Origin: Planctomycetes bacterium GWF2_50_10
GTDB taxonomy: Bacteria; Planctomycetota; Phycisphaerae; Sedimentisphaerales; GWF2-50-10
Length of the DNA: 29,160 bases
Reading direction: 5' to 3'
Assembly (NCBI GenBank): GCA_001824635.1
Contig: MHYB01000064.1
Coordinates: forward strand, 5,081-34,240
In this document: piece by piece, positions 1 through 8,277 of the stretch
Numbering within the stretch: position 1 is the stretch's first letter
Layout of the letters: each line of letters begins with the position of its first letter
The notes under the pieces: generated by a model
What the model was told of the DNA's origin: nothing
What the model saw: the letters and a program-made list of their open reading frames with translations, nothing else
The model's database searches: none
Translations under genes and position numbers: made by a program

Positions 1-89
1 GTTTTGGGCATAATCGCGCAAGACCCCGCCCCCAGCATCACCACCAAAACCGCCAGTAACCACATCTGTTTGCTAATTTTTATCATCAT
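1..89 (-). CDS. N-terminus of an exported protein, cut by the window edge
   Basis: The reading frame runs from ATG at 89 off the left edge of the window, so only 29 residues are visible. They form a typical export signal: MMIKISKQ, a hydrophobic run WLLAVLVVMLGAG, then SC. The Ser-Cys after small residues could be a loose lipobox, which would make the product a lipoprotein; otherwise it is an ordinary Sec signal peptide. A second in-frame ATG lies at 86. The upstream region is G-rich (GGCGGGG) but the spacing to the ATG is long, so the ribosome site is weak. The mature protein is not in the window and no function can be given. Confidence 0.5.
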   Translation of the reverse strand, partial: MMIKISKQMWLLAVLVVMLGAGSCAIMPK

Positions 90-206
90 ACATAAAACTT
101 ACCCCGCCCCCCGAACTAAACAAGATTTTTATTTACGTTCCTCTCCCTGCAACAAAAAACCCCAAAGTCGAAAAGCCTCAGGGTTCTATGTTCGTTAAAA
201 CCTACT

Positions 207-236
207 TGAAGTCATGCCGCTCCTGCGGCCCCTTCA
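207..236. terminator. Hairpin downstream of ahcY, possible terminator
   Basis: GCCGC-TCCT-GCGGC (216-229) is flanked by TGAAG (207-211) and CTTCA (232-236), giving an interrupted stem just beyond the 3' end of ahcY. There is no clear U-tract on the minus strand, so terminator function is only suggested. Confidence 0.3.
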
Positions 237-268
237 ATAGTAAATCGTAATTAATAAATAGTAAATTC

Positions 269-1525
269 CTATGTGCCTTCTCCGCTTGAAGAAAGATACT
301 TCACCTGGTCCGCCGTCATCTTATCGATATCGATCGACATCGACTTAAGCTTTGCCGTCGATATCCATTTCTCTATCTCAATCGGCACATTGTAAACCGC
401 GGGCTTGAGCTTCTTTGCGTTCTTGACCACAAACTCCGTCGCCATCGCCTGTGTCGCGAACGACATATCCATCACCGACGCTGGATGCCCTTCTGCCGCC
501 GCCAGGTTGATCAGACGACCTTCCGCCAGCAGGTAGATGCTCTTCTTGCCAACGACGAATTCATCCACGCACCGTCTCACGCCCTTGTTAACCTTCTTCG
601 CTATCTTCTTGAGACCCTTGACATCGATCTCGATATCAAAATGCCCCGAATTCGCCACTATCGCACCGTCGTGCATCTTCTTAAAATGCTCCGGCCGAAT
701 AACATGCTTGTTACCCGTAAGCGTCACAAACAAGTCGCCTATCGGTGCCGCCTGCGACATCGGCATAACCGCAAAGCCGTCCATCGTGGCCTCGAGCGCC
801 TTGATCGGGTCAACTTCTGTTACTATAACGATCGCGCCCATTCCGCGTGCCCTGCTCGCAAAACCTCTGCCGCACCACCCGTAACCGGCAACAACAACCT
901 TCTTGCCCGCCATCAGAAAATCCGTCGCCCGGATGATACCATCGACTGTCGATTGCCCCGTGCCATAACGGTTATCGAACATATACTTCGTCTGCGCGTC
1001 ATTGACCGCCACAACCGGGAACTTTAGTATCCCGGCATTCGCCATCGCGCGAAGCCGAATTACACCCGTCGTCGTCTCTTCCATTGAACCAATGATCCGC
1101 GCTGCGTCCTTTGGCCTGCTGGTATGCAGCACGTTCACAAGATCAGCCCCATCGTCCATCGTGATAACAGGCTTTGCGTCAAGCGCCTGGTTGAGATGCT
1201 TATAATATGTATTGCGATCCTCGCCGCAAATGGCGAAAACCGGTATGCCGAAATCCTTCACAAGCGATGCCGCCACATTATCCTGCGTCGACAGCGGATT
1301 CGATGCACACAGACAAACATCCGCCCCGCCCGCCTTGAGAGTTCGAACCAGGTTGGCCGTCTCCGCAGTCACATGCAGACAGCACGCCACGCTCTTGCCT
1401 TTCAGCGGCTTTGTCTTTTCAAACCGCTCACGTATTTGCGCAAGCACCGGCATATCGCCATCAGCCCACATAATACGCTTTTTGCCTATCCCGGCAAGTT
1501 TCATGTCCTTGACATCATGCTTCAT
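269..1525 (-). CDS. ahcY: Adenosylhomocysteinase (S-adenosyl-L-homocysteine hydrolase)
   Basis: This cytosolic NAD-dependent enzyme splits S-adenosylhomocysteine into homocysteine and adenosine, clearing the product inhibitor of methyltransferases. The 418 residues show the family landmarks in order: HVTAETA (from H51), SNPLSTQD (75-82), the acidic pair near 124, EETTTGV (149-155), the catalytic region NDAQTKYMFDNRYGTGQS with K180, D184 and N185, and the dinucleotide loop GYGWCGRG (214-221) followed by an acidic residue at 237. It lacks the roughly 40-residue insert of many bacterial forms, and it ends in SSSGEGT without the C-terminal Lys/Tyr tail (KPxxYRY type) seen in long forms, so it belongs to the short Thermotoga/archaeal-like type. 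AAAGGA sits 7 bases before the ATG. Some short-type members prefer inosylhomocysteine; substrate choice cannot be read here. Confidence 0.95.
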   Translation of the reverse strand: MKHDVKDMKLAGIGKKRIMWADGDMPVLAQIRERFEKTKPLKGKSVACCLHVTAETANLVRTLKAGGADVCLCASNPLSTQDNVAASLVKDFGIPVFAICGEDRNTYYKHLNQALDAKPVITMDDGADLVNVLHTSRPKDAARIIGSMEETTTGVIRLRAMANAGILKFPVVAVNDAQTKYMFDNRYGTGQSTVDGIIRATDFLMAGKKVVVAGYGWCGRGFASRARGMGAIVIVTEVDPIKALEATMDGFAVMPMSQAAPIGDLFVTLTGNKHVIRPEHFKKMHDGAIVANSGHFDIEIDVKGLKKIAKKVNKGVRRCVDEFVVGKKSIYLLAEGRLINLAAAEGHPASVMDMSFATQAMATEFVVKNAKKLKPAVYNVPIEIEKWISTAKLKSMSIDIDKMTADQVKYLSSSGEGT

Positions 1526-1663
1526 CTAAGAATCCTTTCATGCTTAAACATCAGACCCGCCCGCAAGGCAAAGCCCGTAAACTCGCGATTATAAACCCCG
1601 AACCACCCCTACGCAATCCAAATTGCATTAACTCACAACTCGGAACCCGCACGCGCAACAGTT

Positions 1664-2455
1664 TTATTCTGCAACCATCACTTCAGAAGCCTGATACCGA
1701 CCGGCCGCACAAAGTTTGAAATCAATTTCTTTACCGAAATTCTCAAACGCCCCCCGCACCGCCCCGATAGCTAACTCCTCCGTATTCCTCTGATGGCTCA
1801 AATGCCCCAGCATCACCGCCTTTGGCGCAACTCTGCGTCCCAGCCGCATATTGAACAGCATCTCCGCCGTCCTCCCGTTGGGCATATGAAACCTGCTCGC
1901 GTAATTCGGATGCTTTGCCAAAAGTTTAAGATCGTGATTTGCCTCGATGAATATTATATCCGCCTCTGCCATATGCATATCTATATGCGTGCCGGTTGTA
2001 AAATCCGTCGCCGCGAATATCCGCCCCCCGCCCGCAAGCGACTCTATCACAAAACCATAAGTCGGATGCAATGGCTCATGCCTCAGCTCCACCGGCGTTA
2101 TCACCATATCCCCTATCGTAAACGCCACGTTTACAAACATCTCAAGCCGCAATTCGCCGAAGTTGTACCCGTTAAAATGTTTTTCCGCAAGCTGATGGAT
2201 GCATTTTTCATGCACCCGCACCTGAATCCCGTATTCCTGTGCCCACCTCAGCGCCGAATAATTAATATGATCACTGTGCGTATGCGAAACAAGCAGCGAA
2301 TCCAGCTCGAAATTCTCCCCCAGGTGCCCCGCCAGCAGTTCCTTGCATCGCTTGACGGAATGTATCCCGCAATCTATCATCACCCGCGTAGTCCCCGACC
2401 ACACAAGCAGGCAATTTCCGCTCGACCCGCTAATTATAGACTTAAAACTGATCAT
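1664..2455 (-). CDS. MBL-fold metal-dependent hydrolase (YycJ/WalJ-like)
   Basis: The protein has the metallo-beta-lactamase fold signature: an N-terminal strand with SGSSGNC, then DCGIH, then the metal motif HTHSDH, and later ATDFTTGTH and LGHLSHQRN, which supply further histidine and aspartate ligands. This order is that of the WalJ/YycJ branch, whose members are phosphodiesterases or nucleases; the exact substrate is not evident. I place the start at ATG 2455 (MISFKSII) because the fold begins there. A TTG at 2500 would add 15 residues, but it has GGAGG only one base upstream, which is too close to serve it. It lies between ahcY and efp on the same strand, with about 140 bp to ahcY, so cotranscription is possible but unproven. 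Confidence 0.8.
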   Translation of the reverse strand: MISFKSIISGSSGNCLLVWSGTTRVMIDCGIHSVKRCKELLAGHLGENFELDSLLVSHTHSDHINYSALRWAQEYGIQVRVHEKCIHQLAEKHFNGYNFGELRLEMFVNVAFTIGDMVITPVELRHEPLHPTYGFVIESLAGGGRIFAATDFTTGTHIDMHMAEADIIFIEANHDLKLLAKHPNYASRFHMPNGRTAEMLFNMRLGRRVAPKAVMLGHLSHQRNTEELAIGAVRGAFENFGKEIDFKLCAAGRYQASEVMVAE

Positions 2456-2551
2456 TATTGGGCATAAGATTAAGCCATTTGCCCCCCAATTGCAACGCAA
2501 TCCTCCCCCGCTTACCCCCCTTGCTCACAGGTTTGTACGCTAACTGTTCGC

Positions 2552-3112
2552 CTATTCCTTAACCCGCGTAACATAAAGCCCCGTGCGCGTATCCACCCGG
2601 ATCAATTCTCCAAGTTTAACAAACGCAGGCACTTGCACCACAGCACCAGTTTCCAGCGTCGCGGGTTTTGTCTGCGCCTGCGCGGTCGCCCCCTTGATTT
2701 CCGGCATCGTATCGACAACTTTCAGATCAACCGTATTCGGCAGCGAAACGATAATCGGCTTGTCTTCAAAAAGGTCTAAAACGACCTGCATGTTTGGCTT
2801 AAGATATTTTTTACCATCCCCGAAGGCATCATCGTCTAATGTTATCTGGTCAAACGTCTCCAGGTCCATTAGTACATGCTCGCCTCCTTGCGAATATAAG
2901 TACTCGTAAGGCTTTTTCTGAAGCTCCACTTCTTCAAGGTTTTCCTCAGAACGGACCCGCAAATTCTGCGTAAGGCCATCCATTATGCCCTTGATCTTCA
3001 TCTGATAGACCGCCCCGCCCTTGCCGAGCTTGACATGTTCAAAATCTACTATGGTGTACAGTTTGCCTTCGACCTTTATGGCCTGGCCCTTCTTCATATC
3101 AGTTGCTTTCAT
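2552..3112 (-). CDS. efp: Translation elongation factor P
   Basis: EF-P enters the ribosomal E site and relieves stalling at consecutive prolines. At 186 residues the protein has the normal length and shows the KOW-like N-terminal domain followed by two OB domains, ending in IRVDTRTGLYVTRVKE, a standard EF-P C-terminus. The modification loop reads HVKLGKGGAV, placing a lysine (K31) at the tip. That fits lysine-type modification or an unmodified factor and argues against the arginine-rhamnose type. No modification enzyme gene is visible in the window. AGGA lies about 8 bases before the ATG. The gene is downstream of tRNA-Gln, about 90 bp away on the same strand. Confidence 0.96.
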   Translation of the reverse strand: MKATDMKKGQAIKVEGKLYTIVDFEHVKLGKGGAVYQMKIKGIMDGLTQNLRVRSEENLEEVELQKKPYEYLYSQGGEHVLMDLETFDQITLDDDAFGDGKKYLKPNMQVVLDLFEDKPIIVSLPNTVDLKVVDTMPEIKGATAQAQTKPATLETGAVVQVPAFVKLGELIRVDTRTGLYVTRVKE

Positions 3113-3205
3113 TACGCCGATCCTAAAAAAGTAATAAGTGCCTCAATATCGCAAATTCAGGGAATTTTGTCAAGCAGCACCAAGCTGAAATGAGGTAGAA
3201 AGAAA

Positions 3206-3276
3206 TTGGGGAACCAGGATTCGGACCTAGACTAACTGCTCCAGAGGCAGTTGTGCTACCATTACACTATTCCCCA
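3206..3276 (-). tRNA. tRNA-Gln (anticodon CUG)
   Basis: Read on the minus strand, acceptor halves TGGGGAA and TTCCCCA pair fully. The D-arm is GTG/CAC. The anticodon arm ACTGC-CTCTGGA-GCAGT pairs fully and places CTG at positions 34-36. The T-arm CTAGG-TCCGAAT-CCTGG follows a 4-base variable loop. The discriminator base is A and CCA is not encoded. The 5' TGGGG start is typical of bacterial tRNA-Gln. It reads codon CAG. Confidence 0.93.
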
Positions 3277-3403
3277 GTAACTATATCAATTACTGAATTT
3301 AACCTATTTGCCCAAAAAACAATACCTCTTACGGGGCAAATTTTCGACTACTTTACATTCCAAACGGCACTATTGCAAGAGTAATCTATCGCTATTTACT
3401 TTC

Positions 3404-4549
3404 TCAGCTTTCCTCAAGTTCGGTCTTCATCGAAAGAAATTTAAGCATATCCCGCAGAGAAATGATCCCCGCCAGCCTGCCGCCATCGACCACCATAAGC
3501 CGCGACACCTGGAGCTCGTTCATTTTACCCAGTGCCGCCATGGCATCGATTTGAGGACTGACTGTATTTGTTTCACCGCACTGCTGGGCTATATCCCGAA
3601 CTGTCTTTATAGGCCAATCCCCCCGCGGTATCGAACGAACATTCTTAACAGACACACACCCGACAAGTCTGCCTCCGCTCACCACGGGGTACATGTTATG
3701 ATGGTACTTATAGATCACCTTATCGACCATGTCCTCCACCGTCATATCAGGTTCAACTGTAATTACATCACGCTTCATGAACTTGGTAACCGGCCAGCCC
3801 CCCAGGCTCTCACGAATAATTATCTGCTGGTATGACATGTTAGCCGCGTTCTTAAGAAAAAGTCCGATCAAAAAATACCACATTCCCCCGATAAAGTTCG
3901 AACTTATAACTGAAAGAACTCCCAATACAATCAGCATAATCCCCAAACTCGAACCAAATCCCGAAGCGACCTTGGTAGCCCACCGGATGTTGCCTTTCCA
4001 ATACCACAGTATCGACCTCAGCACACGCCCGCCATCCAGCGGAAACCCCGGCAGCATGTTAAATACCACCAGCACCAAATTTATTATCGCAAGATACCCA
4101 AAAACCGCCCCTACATAACTAGGCCAAGTGTATTGTCTCGCGGCGATAGAAACAATGTAAAACAATACCGCCAGCCCAACGCTCGAAGCCGGCCCTGCAA
4201 TCGCCATAAGAAATTCCGCCTTCGGGCTTGGTGGCTCCTCAGACATTTCCGCCACGCCCCCGAAGATAAACAGCGTTATCCCCTTCATCGGCAGCCCATA
4301 CCGCTTGGCGACAAGCGAATGGCATAGCTCATGAAATACTATCGAAACAAACAGCCCCGCCATGCCGCCTATACCCATAAGCCAGTACGTCGAAGTTGTG
4401 AATTGCGGATTTTCCGCAGGCGGATAATATGTCGGAAACAGCCCTTTCGCAAGCGACCACGTTATAAGCACCGCGATCACGATCCAGCTGATATCGATCC
4501 GCACCGCGAAACCAAACATTTTGAACAGCGTTATGGTTTTACCGAACAT
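3404..4549 (-). CDS. M50 (site-2-protease-like) membrane metallopeptidase with two CBS domains
   Basis: This 381-residue intramembrane zinc protease resembles the SpoIVFB/Rip group that pairs an M50 core with C-terminal CBS domains. The zinc site HELCH is at 73-77 and the third ligand lies in NMLPGFPLDGGR (D172). Several hydrophobic helices surround both motifs, including WIVIAVLITW near 22-31 and the FLIGLFLKN helix before residue 240. From about 250 to 375 there are two CBS repeats (TKFMKRDVITVEPD..., then TVRDIAQQCGETNTV...GIISLRDML), which in this family bind adenine nucleotides and can gate activity. Substrates are typically membrane-bound regulators; none is identifiable here. The start has GGGGGG close upstream and lies 18 bases after the stop of the phosphoesterase gene, suggesting one transcript. 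Confidence 0.92.
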   Translation of the reverse strand: MFGKTITLFKMFGFAVRIDISWIVIAVLITWSLAKGLFPTYYPPAENPQFTTSTYWLMGIGGMAGLFVSIVFHELCHSLVAKRYGLPMKGITLFIFGGVAEMSEEPPSPKAEFLMAIAGPASSVGLAVLFYIVSIAARQYTWPSYVGAVFGYLAIINLVLVVFNMLPGFPLDGGRVLRSILWYWKGNIRWATKVASGFGSSLGIMLIVLGVLSVISSNFIGGMWYFLIGLFLKNAANMSYQQIIIRESLGGWPVTKFMKRDVITVEPDMTVEDMVDKVIYKYHHNMYPVVSGGRLVGCVSVKNVRSIPRGDWPIKTVRDIAQQCGETNTVSPQIDAMAALGKMNELQVSRLMVVDGGRLAGIISLRDMLKFLSMKTELEES

Positions 4550-4567
4550 CCCGCCCCCCTTTCACGA

Positions 4568-5176
4568 TCATGTTTTCATTGAGTCGAGCGTAATCTCTTC
4601 CATGCTCCGCCCCGTCATAGCAGACTTAGGCTTCTCTTCAAGTATATCCGAACCGGGCTTGGCCAGCGCATCCTTTGTCTTTATAAGCAGCCACTGCGGT
4701 TGTTTTCCCGCAAGACGCGTTTTAATAAGTGCAAATGACCCCCGCAGCTTTTTACCTTCAAGCCATATCTCAATTCGGCCGTTTTTCAGGCTCTGGGCCA
4801 TCGAAACCTCCGACCCATCAGCCTCGACCTTAAGATTGTAATACTTACCCCTGTCCCACACCATCACCGTCCCCCCGCCGTATTCACCAAGCGGTATCGT
4901 TCCCTCGAACGAGGCGTAATCAAGCGGATGGTCTTCCGTCTGCACCGCCAGCCGCTTTTCCTTCGGGTCCATCGACGGCCCTTTTGGAACAGCCCACGAT
5001 ACCAGCACGCCCTCGATCTCCAGCCGAAAATCCCAGTGCAGCCTCGAAGCCGCATGTTCCTGGATCACAAACTGCCGCCCCGTTGTTGACGGCTTAACCT
5101 TATGCCCCGCCGGCTCAGCCGTCTTCGTGAAATCCCGCTTTTTCCGGTAAGTTTTTAACTTCTCCGCCTTGGCCAT
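4568..5176 (-). CDS. Stand-alone LigD-type 3'-phosphoesterase domain protein
   Basis: The 202 residues match the N-terminal phosphoesterase module of bacterial ligase D, which trims 3'-phosphate or 3'-ribonucleoside ends during break repair. Key positions are visible: HAASRLHWDFRLE supplies H41, H47 and D49, and QTEDHPLDYASFEGTIP supplies H83, followed by GEYGGGTVMVWDRG and a C-terminal QWLLIKTKD segment. These align with the Mn-binding residues known in Pseudomonas LigD. The polymerase and ligase modules are absent and no Ku gene lies nearby, so the domain acts alone or with proteins encoded elsewhere. The first 30 residues are lysine-rich, possibly for nucleic-acid contact. GGGGA lies 5 bases before the ATG. 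Confidence 0.92.
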   Translation of the reverse strand: MAKAEKLKTYRKKRDFTKTAEPAGHKVKPSTTGRQFVIQEHAASRLHWDFRLEIEGVLVSWAVPKGPSMDPKEKRLAVQTEDHPLDYASFEGTIPLGEYGGGTVMVWDRGKYYNLKVEADGSEVSMAQSLKNGRIEIWLEGKKLRGSFALIKTRLAGKQPQWLLIKTKDALAKPGSDILEEKPKSAMTGRSMEEITLDSMKT

Positions 5177-5284
5177 AGCATCCCCACATTCTTAAATGAT
5201 ATATTAACACAGATTTGAGCGATTTAAAATAATCAAAATCTCCGCTTCTGCCTCTAGTTTTCCAAGGTATAAGCCTGTCTTCTT

Positions 5285-5354
5285 TTGTATTTTGGATTTT
5301 ACTGCTTGGTATTTGTTTAGGATTTCGAGCTTAGTGCTTCGGATTTCCGGCCCC
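5285..5354 (+). repeat. Degenerate period-7 tandem array
   Basis: The stretch can be cut into 7-base steps such as TTAGGAT, TTCGAGC, TTAGTGC and TTCGGAT. It fills part of the 188-bp gap between the phosphoesterase and DUF486 genes. The units are degenerate, but phasing holds for at least 6 units. It is followed by a GC-rich inverted repeat (CCGGCCCCCGCGCCGG) around 5348-5363. Confidence 0.5.
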
Positions 5355-5364
5355 CGCGCCGGCA

Positions 5365-5694
5365 TCACCACTTTTTAAAAACGAAGAACACCGCCAAAAT
5401 CATCATCCCGAACCCGACTATGTAATTCCATTTCAGGTCCTCCCGCAGGTAAAAGATCGAAAACCCGCAAAAAACCACCAGTGTTATCACTTCCTGTATA
5501 GTCTTAAGCTGGGCAGTCGAGAACTGGTATGAGCCTATCCGATTCGCAGGCACCTGGAAACAATATTCAGCAAATGCGATAAGCCAGCTGATAATAATAA
5601 CTTTAAACAGTGGTGAACTCTTGAATTTCAGGTGCCCGTACCACGCGAACGTCATGAAGACATTGGACACAACTAAAAGCAATATCGCCTGCAT
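5365..5694 (-). CDS. DUF486-family membrane protein (DMT-like)
   Basis: This is a small four-helix integral membrane protein. The start MQAILLLVVSNVFMTFAWYGHLKFK and the later FAEYCFQVPANRIGS and TLVVFCGFSIFYLRE segments are typical of DUF486, a family related to small drug/metabolite transporters. Its function is not established. I chose ATG 5694, giving 109 residues, because GGAAG lies 8 bases upstream and the family begins there; a longer frame reaching 5751 adds 19 residues without support. It is the last housekeeping-type gene before the Rhs locus. Confidence 0.82.
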   Translation of the reverse strand: MQAILLLVVSNVFMTFAWYGHLKFKSSPLFKVIIISWLIAFAEYCFQVPANRIGSYQFSTAQLKTIQEVITLVVFCGFSIFYLREDLKWNYIVGFGMMILAVFFVFKKW

Positions 5695-5797
5695 AGGATC
5701 TACTTCCAAAAGCAAATATCCTAAGGCCTCGAAATGCTTTGTCAAGAGCACAAATAACTATATATATCACATAATACAATCTTGGTATTGCCTTATG

Positions 5798-6283
5798 CTA
5801 ATATAGATTAAGACCAAAGCTATTCGGCACCACGCCCAGCGGGTCAATCTGCATCCATCTGCCAAGGTCGTAATGGTAGGTTCGGTTTACGTTGTCCTGC
5901 AGCATCGATTCGCCGACCAAGTCCACCCGCTTGCCGGTGAAGAGATACTGGTTTCCGCAGGAGCTTTCGGTTATCTGCTCGCCATCGGCGGAGAAGATAT
6001 ACGGCTGGCCGTAAGCATTGTATTGATACCGCTCTACGACCGCGCCGGAGGAATCGCTCAAAGCCATAATGCTGCCAAGCGCATCGGACACATAATAGTA
6101 TGTGCTGTTGTTATCAGAAATATCGGTCATAGATAACACTTCATCAAGACCATTGCCATAAACAAAACTCCTGGCCGCCGCCGAGCCGACACACTCGGCT
6201 ATAACCCTGCCCATTGTATCATAATAGTAATAGGTCATTGTGCTGTCGGTAGTTTTCTTTATTCTCCTGCTGTCGATAATCAT
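5798..6283 (-). pseudogene. Orphan Rhs core fragment without a tip (copy A)
   Basis: This 161-residue frame is only the Rhs hyperconserved core: YYYYDTMGRVIAE, GSAAARSFVYGNGLDE, YQYNAYGQPYIFSADGE, YLFTGKRVDLVGES and YHYDLGRWMQIDPLGVV. It is nearly identical, in DNA as well as protein, to segments in the 408-aa orphan (copy B) and in Rhs2 (copy C). Right after PLGVVPN it jumps to SFGLNLY and stops, so the usual DGMNLYEY linker is shortened and the tip is gone. There is no plausible start or ribosome site: it begins with MIIDSRRIKK where homology to the YDSLGRRIKK repeat starts. It is best read as a recombination relic at the far end of the locus. It could still serve as a donor for core recombination. 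Confidence 0.8.
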
Positions 6284-6309
6284 TGATCCAATAACATTTA
6301 ATTTCAGGA

Positions 6310-6930
6310 CTAAAATATATTACCTAATAGTCTCAGAATCCCCAAAATTAGCAATGCATCAACACATGGTATGCAGCCAATAAACGGAGCATATTTTGCA
6401 TAGGGTTCTTCGCGCTTAATTGACATAAACACAGCCGCCAATCTCAATATGTAGACAATTAAAATAAAAACTATTAATACCATCATAAGCCAGCGACTAT
6501 CTCTAAAATTTTTTTCCACTATAAAAGCCAAATCAATTGCTGCTAATGGTAAGAATTGAAACGCTGTTGAAAAATATGCAATCCGTCGTCCCCCTTCAAT
6601 GATTTCCTTCTTCTCACATTCGCGGCAACTGTACTTCTTGATTAGTCTGAACCAGAACAATAACATGCAATTGTAGAATAAAAAAATGAATATCCCGAAT
6701 GCAGATACAAGAAGAAGATTAAAAATTGTTTTTGTAATTCCATTATAGACATAAAAAGCGCCAAAAGTAAGAAAGCACCAAAGCCCAAAAAATAACCCTG
6801 ATAGTATCGTGTAAAAAAATGGGAATCGTGGCATAGTCCATAACTTCCATTCAGTACAATTCACAAACGGTGCACCTCGGATTATACAATTCACGCTCTG
6901 AAGTAGTCCATATTTTTGAATATTATCCAT
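6310..6930 (-). CDS. Multi-pass membrane protein behind an Rhs tip; candidate immunity partner
   Basis: I do not recognise a family for these 206 residues. After a hydrophilic stretch of about 33 residues come at least four hydrophobic helices: around 37-62 (YTILSGLFFGLWCFLTFGAF), around 70-95, around 120-137, and 148-169, with a last one at the C-terminus (LLILGILRLLGNIF). A Cys pair sits between helices 2 and 3 (SCRECEKK). AAGGA lies 5 bases before the ATG and the gene starts 9 bp after the stop of the orphan Rhs tip, so the two are very likely cotranscribed. In known Rhs loci that place is held by the immunity gene; a membrane location would suit a tip acting at the envelope. That role is inference. 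It is AT-rich compared with the housekeeping genes. Confidence 0.7.
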   Translation of the reverse strand: MDNIQKYGLLQSVNCIIRGAPFVNCTEWKLWTMPRFPFFYTILSGLFFGLWCFLTFGAFYVYNGITKTIFNLLLVSAFGIFIFLFYNCMLLFWFRLIKKYSCRECEKKEIIEGGRRIAYFSTAFQFLPLAAIDLAFIVEKNFRDSRWLMMVLIVFILIVYILRLAAVFMSIKREEPYAKYAPFIGCIPCVDALLILGILRLLGNIF

Positions 6931-6939
6931 GGTAGTCCT

Positions 6940-8166
6940 TTATCGTAAACAGCATTTTGATTTAGAATCACTTACAAATGAACCGCAACTATGGAAGCCC
7001 GCACTATACGTTGTTCGATCCCATTTTGCACATTGGTCGTATAAGCATTGTTTAATTTCAGCCCATGTGGCACACTTGCAATTCTTTTTTTTGCCAGCAA
7101 TATTCATGAAGCCCGAAATATTTTTATGTAAACGTGTTTTAGTATATTTCACTATTGTTCCATCCGCTTCCTTGCCCGGCCCTCCGCTCCCCCATGTACA
7201 AGTACCAAGTGTATAAAATGGAAATCCATTCCCCCTAATATCTGGACCATAATCTATATCTTCAGAACCAATGAGTATGCCCGAATGTCCCGAATATGGA
7301 ATAGCAAATCCATGAGTGTCATTTTTATATGAAAAGATATTGCCAGATTCAAGGCCATATGAATCAATATAGATCACAGGATTCGACCTGCCATGTTCAT
7401 ATAAATTCATTCCATCAATATACTGCCCAGTCACCTGAAAAACGTTAGGTCTTTTGGCATTCGGCACAACACCCAGCGGGTCCGCCTGTATCCAACGGCC
7501 AAGGTCGTAATGGTAGGTTCGGTTTACGTTATCCTGCAGCATCGACTCGCCGACCAAGTCAACCCGCTTGCCGGTGAAGAGATACTGGTTTCCGCATGCA
7601 CTTTCGGTTATCTGCTCGCCATCGGCGGAGAAGATATACGGCTGGCCGTAGGCATTGTATTGATACCGCTCAACCAACGCGCCGGCTGAATCCGTAAGAG
7701 CCATAGTGCTGCCAAGGGCATCGGACATATAATAATATGTGCTGTTGTTATCAGAAATATCGGTCATAGATAACACTTCATCAAGGCTATTGCCATAAAC
7801 AAAACTCCTGGCCGCTGCCGAGCCGACACGCTCGGCGATAACTCTGCCCATCGTGTCATAATAGTAATATGTGGTCATCGAACCTGCAACCTTCTTTATC
7901 CTTCGCCCCAGCGAATCATAGGCATACTGGGCAGAAGCCGAACCATCGGTAACACTAATTAGCCTGTTGCGGTAATCGTAACCAAAAGTAACGCCCCTGT
8001 GATCGCGTGTCATATTGCCGTTATCATCATACAGCGGCGTAGTTTTGACAACATAGTAAGGCGTCGAAACAAATTGCGTATCGCGCAGCCACGGGTAAGT
8101 CGTATTTTCTGTAATGTCCCAGATATCATTGAAATCCCAGTTTACAAACGTCGCCTGCTGCTTCAT
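6940..8166 (-). CDS. Orphan Rhs core with Cys/His-rich C-terminal tip (copy B, 5'-truncated)
   Basis: The 408 residues begin at MKQQATFVNWDFNDIWDI, which in Rhs2 is the end of its GLUG-type segment, so this is the 3' part of a former full-length Rhs gene of the Rhs2 kind. Homology continues a few codons upstream of the ATG (GGTPKTTTQ) before an in-frame TGA. There is no signal peptide and no clear ribosome site. The Rhs core (about 60-265) is nearly identical to Rhs2. After YIDSYGL (about 273) a new 135-residue tip starts, with GHSGILIG, then CKCATWAEIKQCL, SCGSFV and a CCLR end. This layout, a displaced core-tip followed by a small gene, is that of the orphan rhs-CT modules known in enterobacteria. 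Whether it is translated alone or only swapped into Rhs2 by recombination is open. Confidence 0.85.
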   Translation of the reverse strand: MKQQATFVNWDFNDIWDITENTTYPWLRDTQFVSTPYYVVKTTPLYDDNGNMTRDHRGVTFGYDYRNRLISVTDGSASAQYAYDSLGRRIKKVAGSMTTYYYYDTMGRVIAERVGSAAARSFVYGNSLDEVLSMTDISDNNSTYYYMSDALGSTMALTDSAGALVERYQYNAYGQPYIFSADGEQITESACGNQYLFTGKRVDLVGESMLQDNVNRTYHYDLGRWIQADPLGVVPNAKRPNVFQVTGQYIDGMNLYEHGRSNPVIYIDSYGLESGNIFSYKNDTHGFAIPYSGHSGILIGSEDIDYGPDIRGNGFPFYTLGTCTWGSGGPGKEADGTIVKYTKTRLHKNISGFMNIAGKKKNCKCATWAEIKQCLYDQCAKWDRTTYSAGFHSCGSFVSDSKSKCCLR

Positions 8167-8277
8167 CTGTGTGGTAGTCTTGGGCGTTCCGCCTAAGGGT
8201 CAATAGTGCGTCATGAATGAAAAACAGGTGACTGTCCTTATTTTTCCATTTTTTCTATTTTACCATAAAGTGTTCCT

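Noticed and set aside
4..198. 64-codon plus-strand frame at the window start
   Set aside because: The minus strand holds a better signal-peptide start over the same bases, and this frame has no protein features.
2456..2500. TTG-initiated extension of the MBL-fold protein
   Set aside because: GGAGG lies only one base from this TTG, and the added residues precede the normal fold start.
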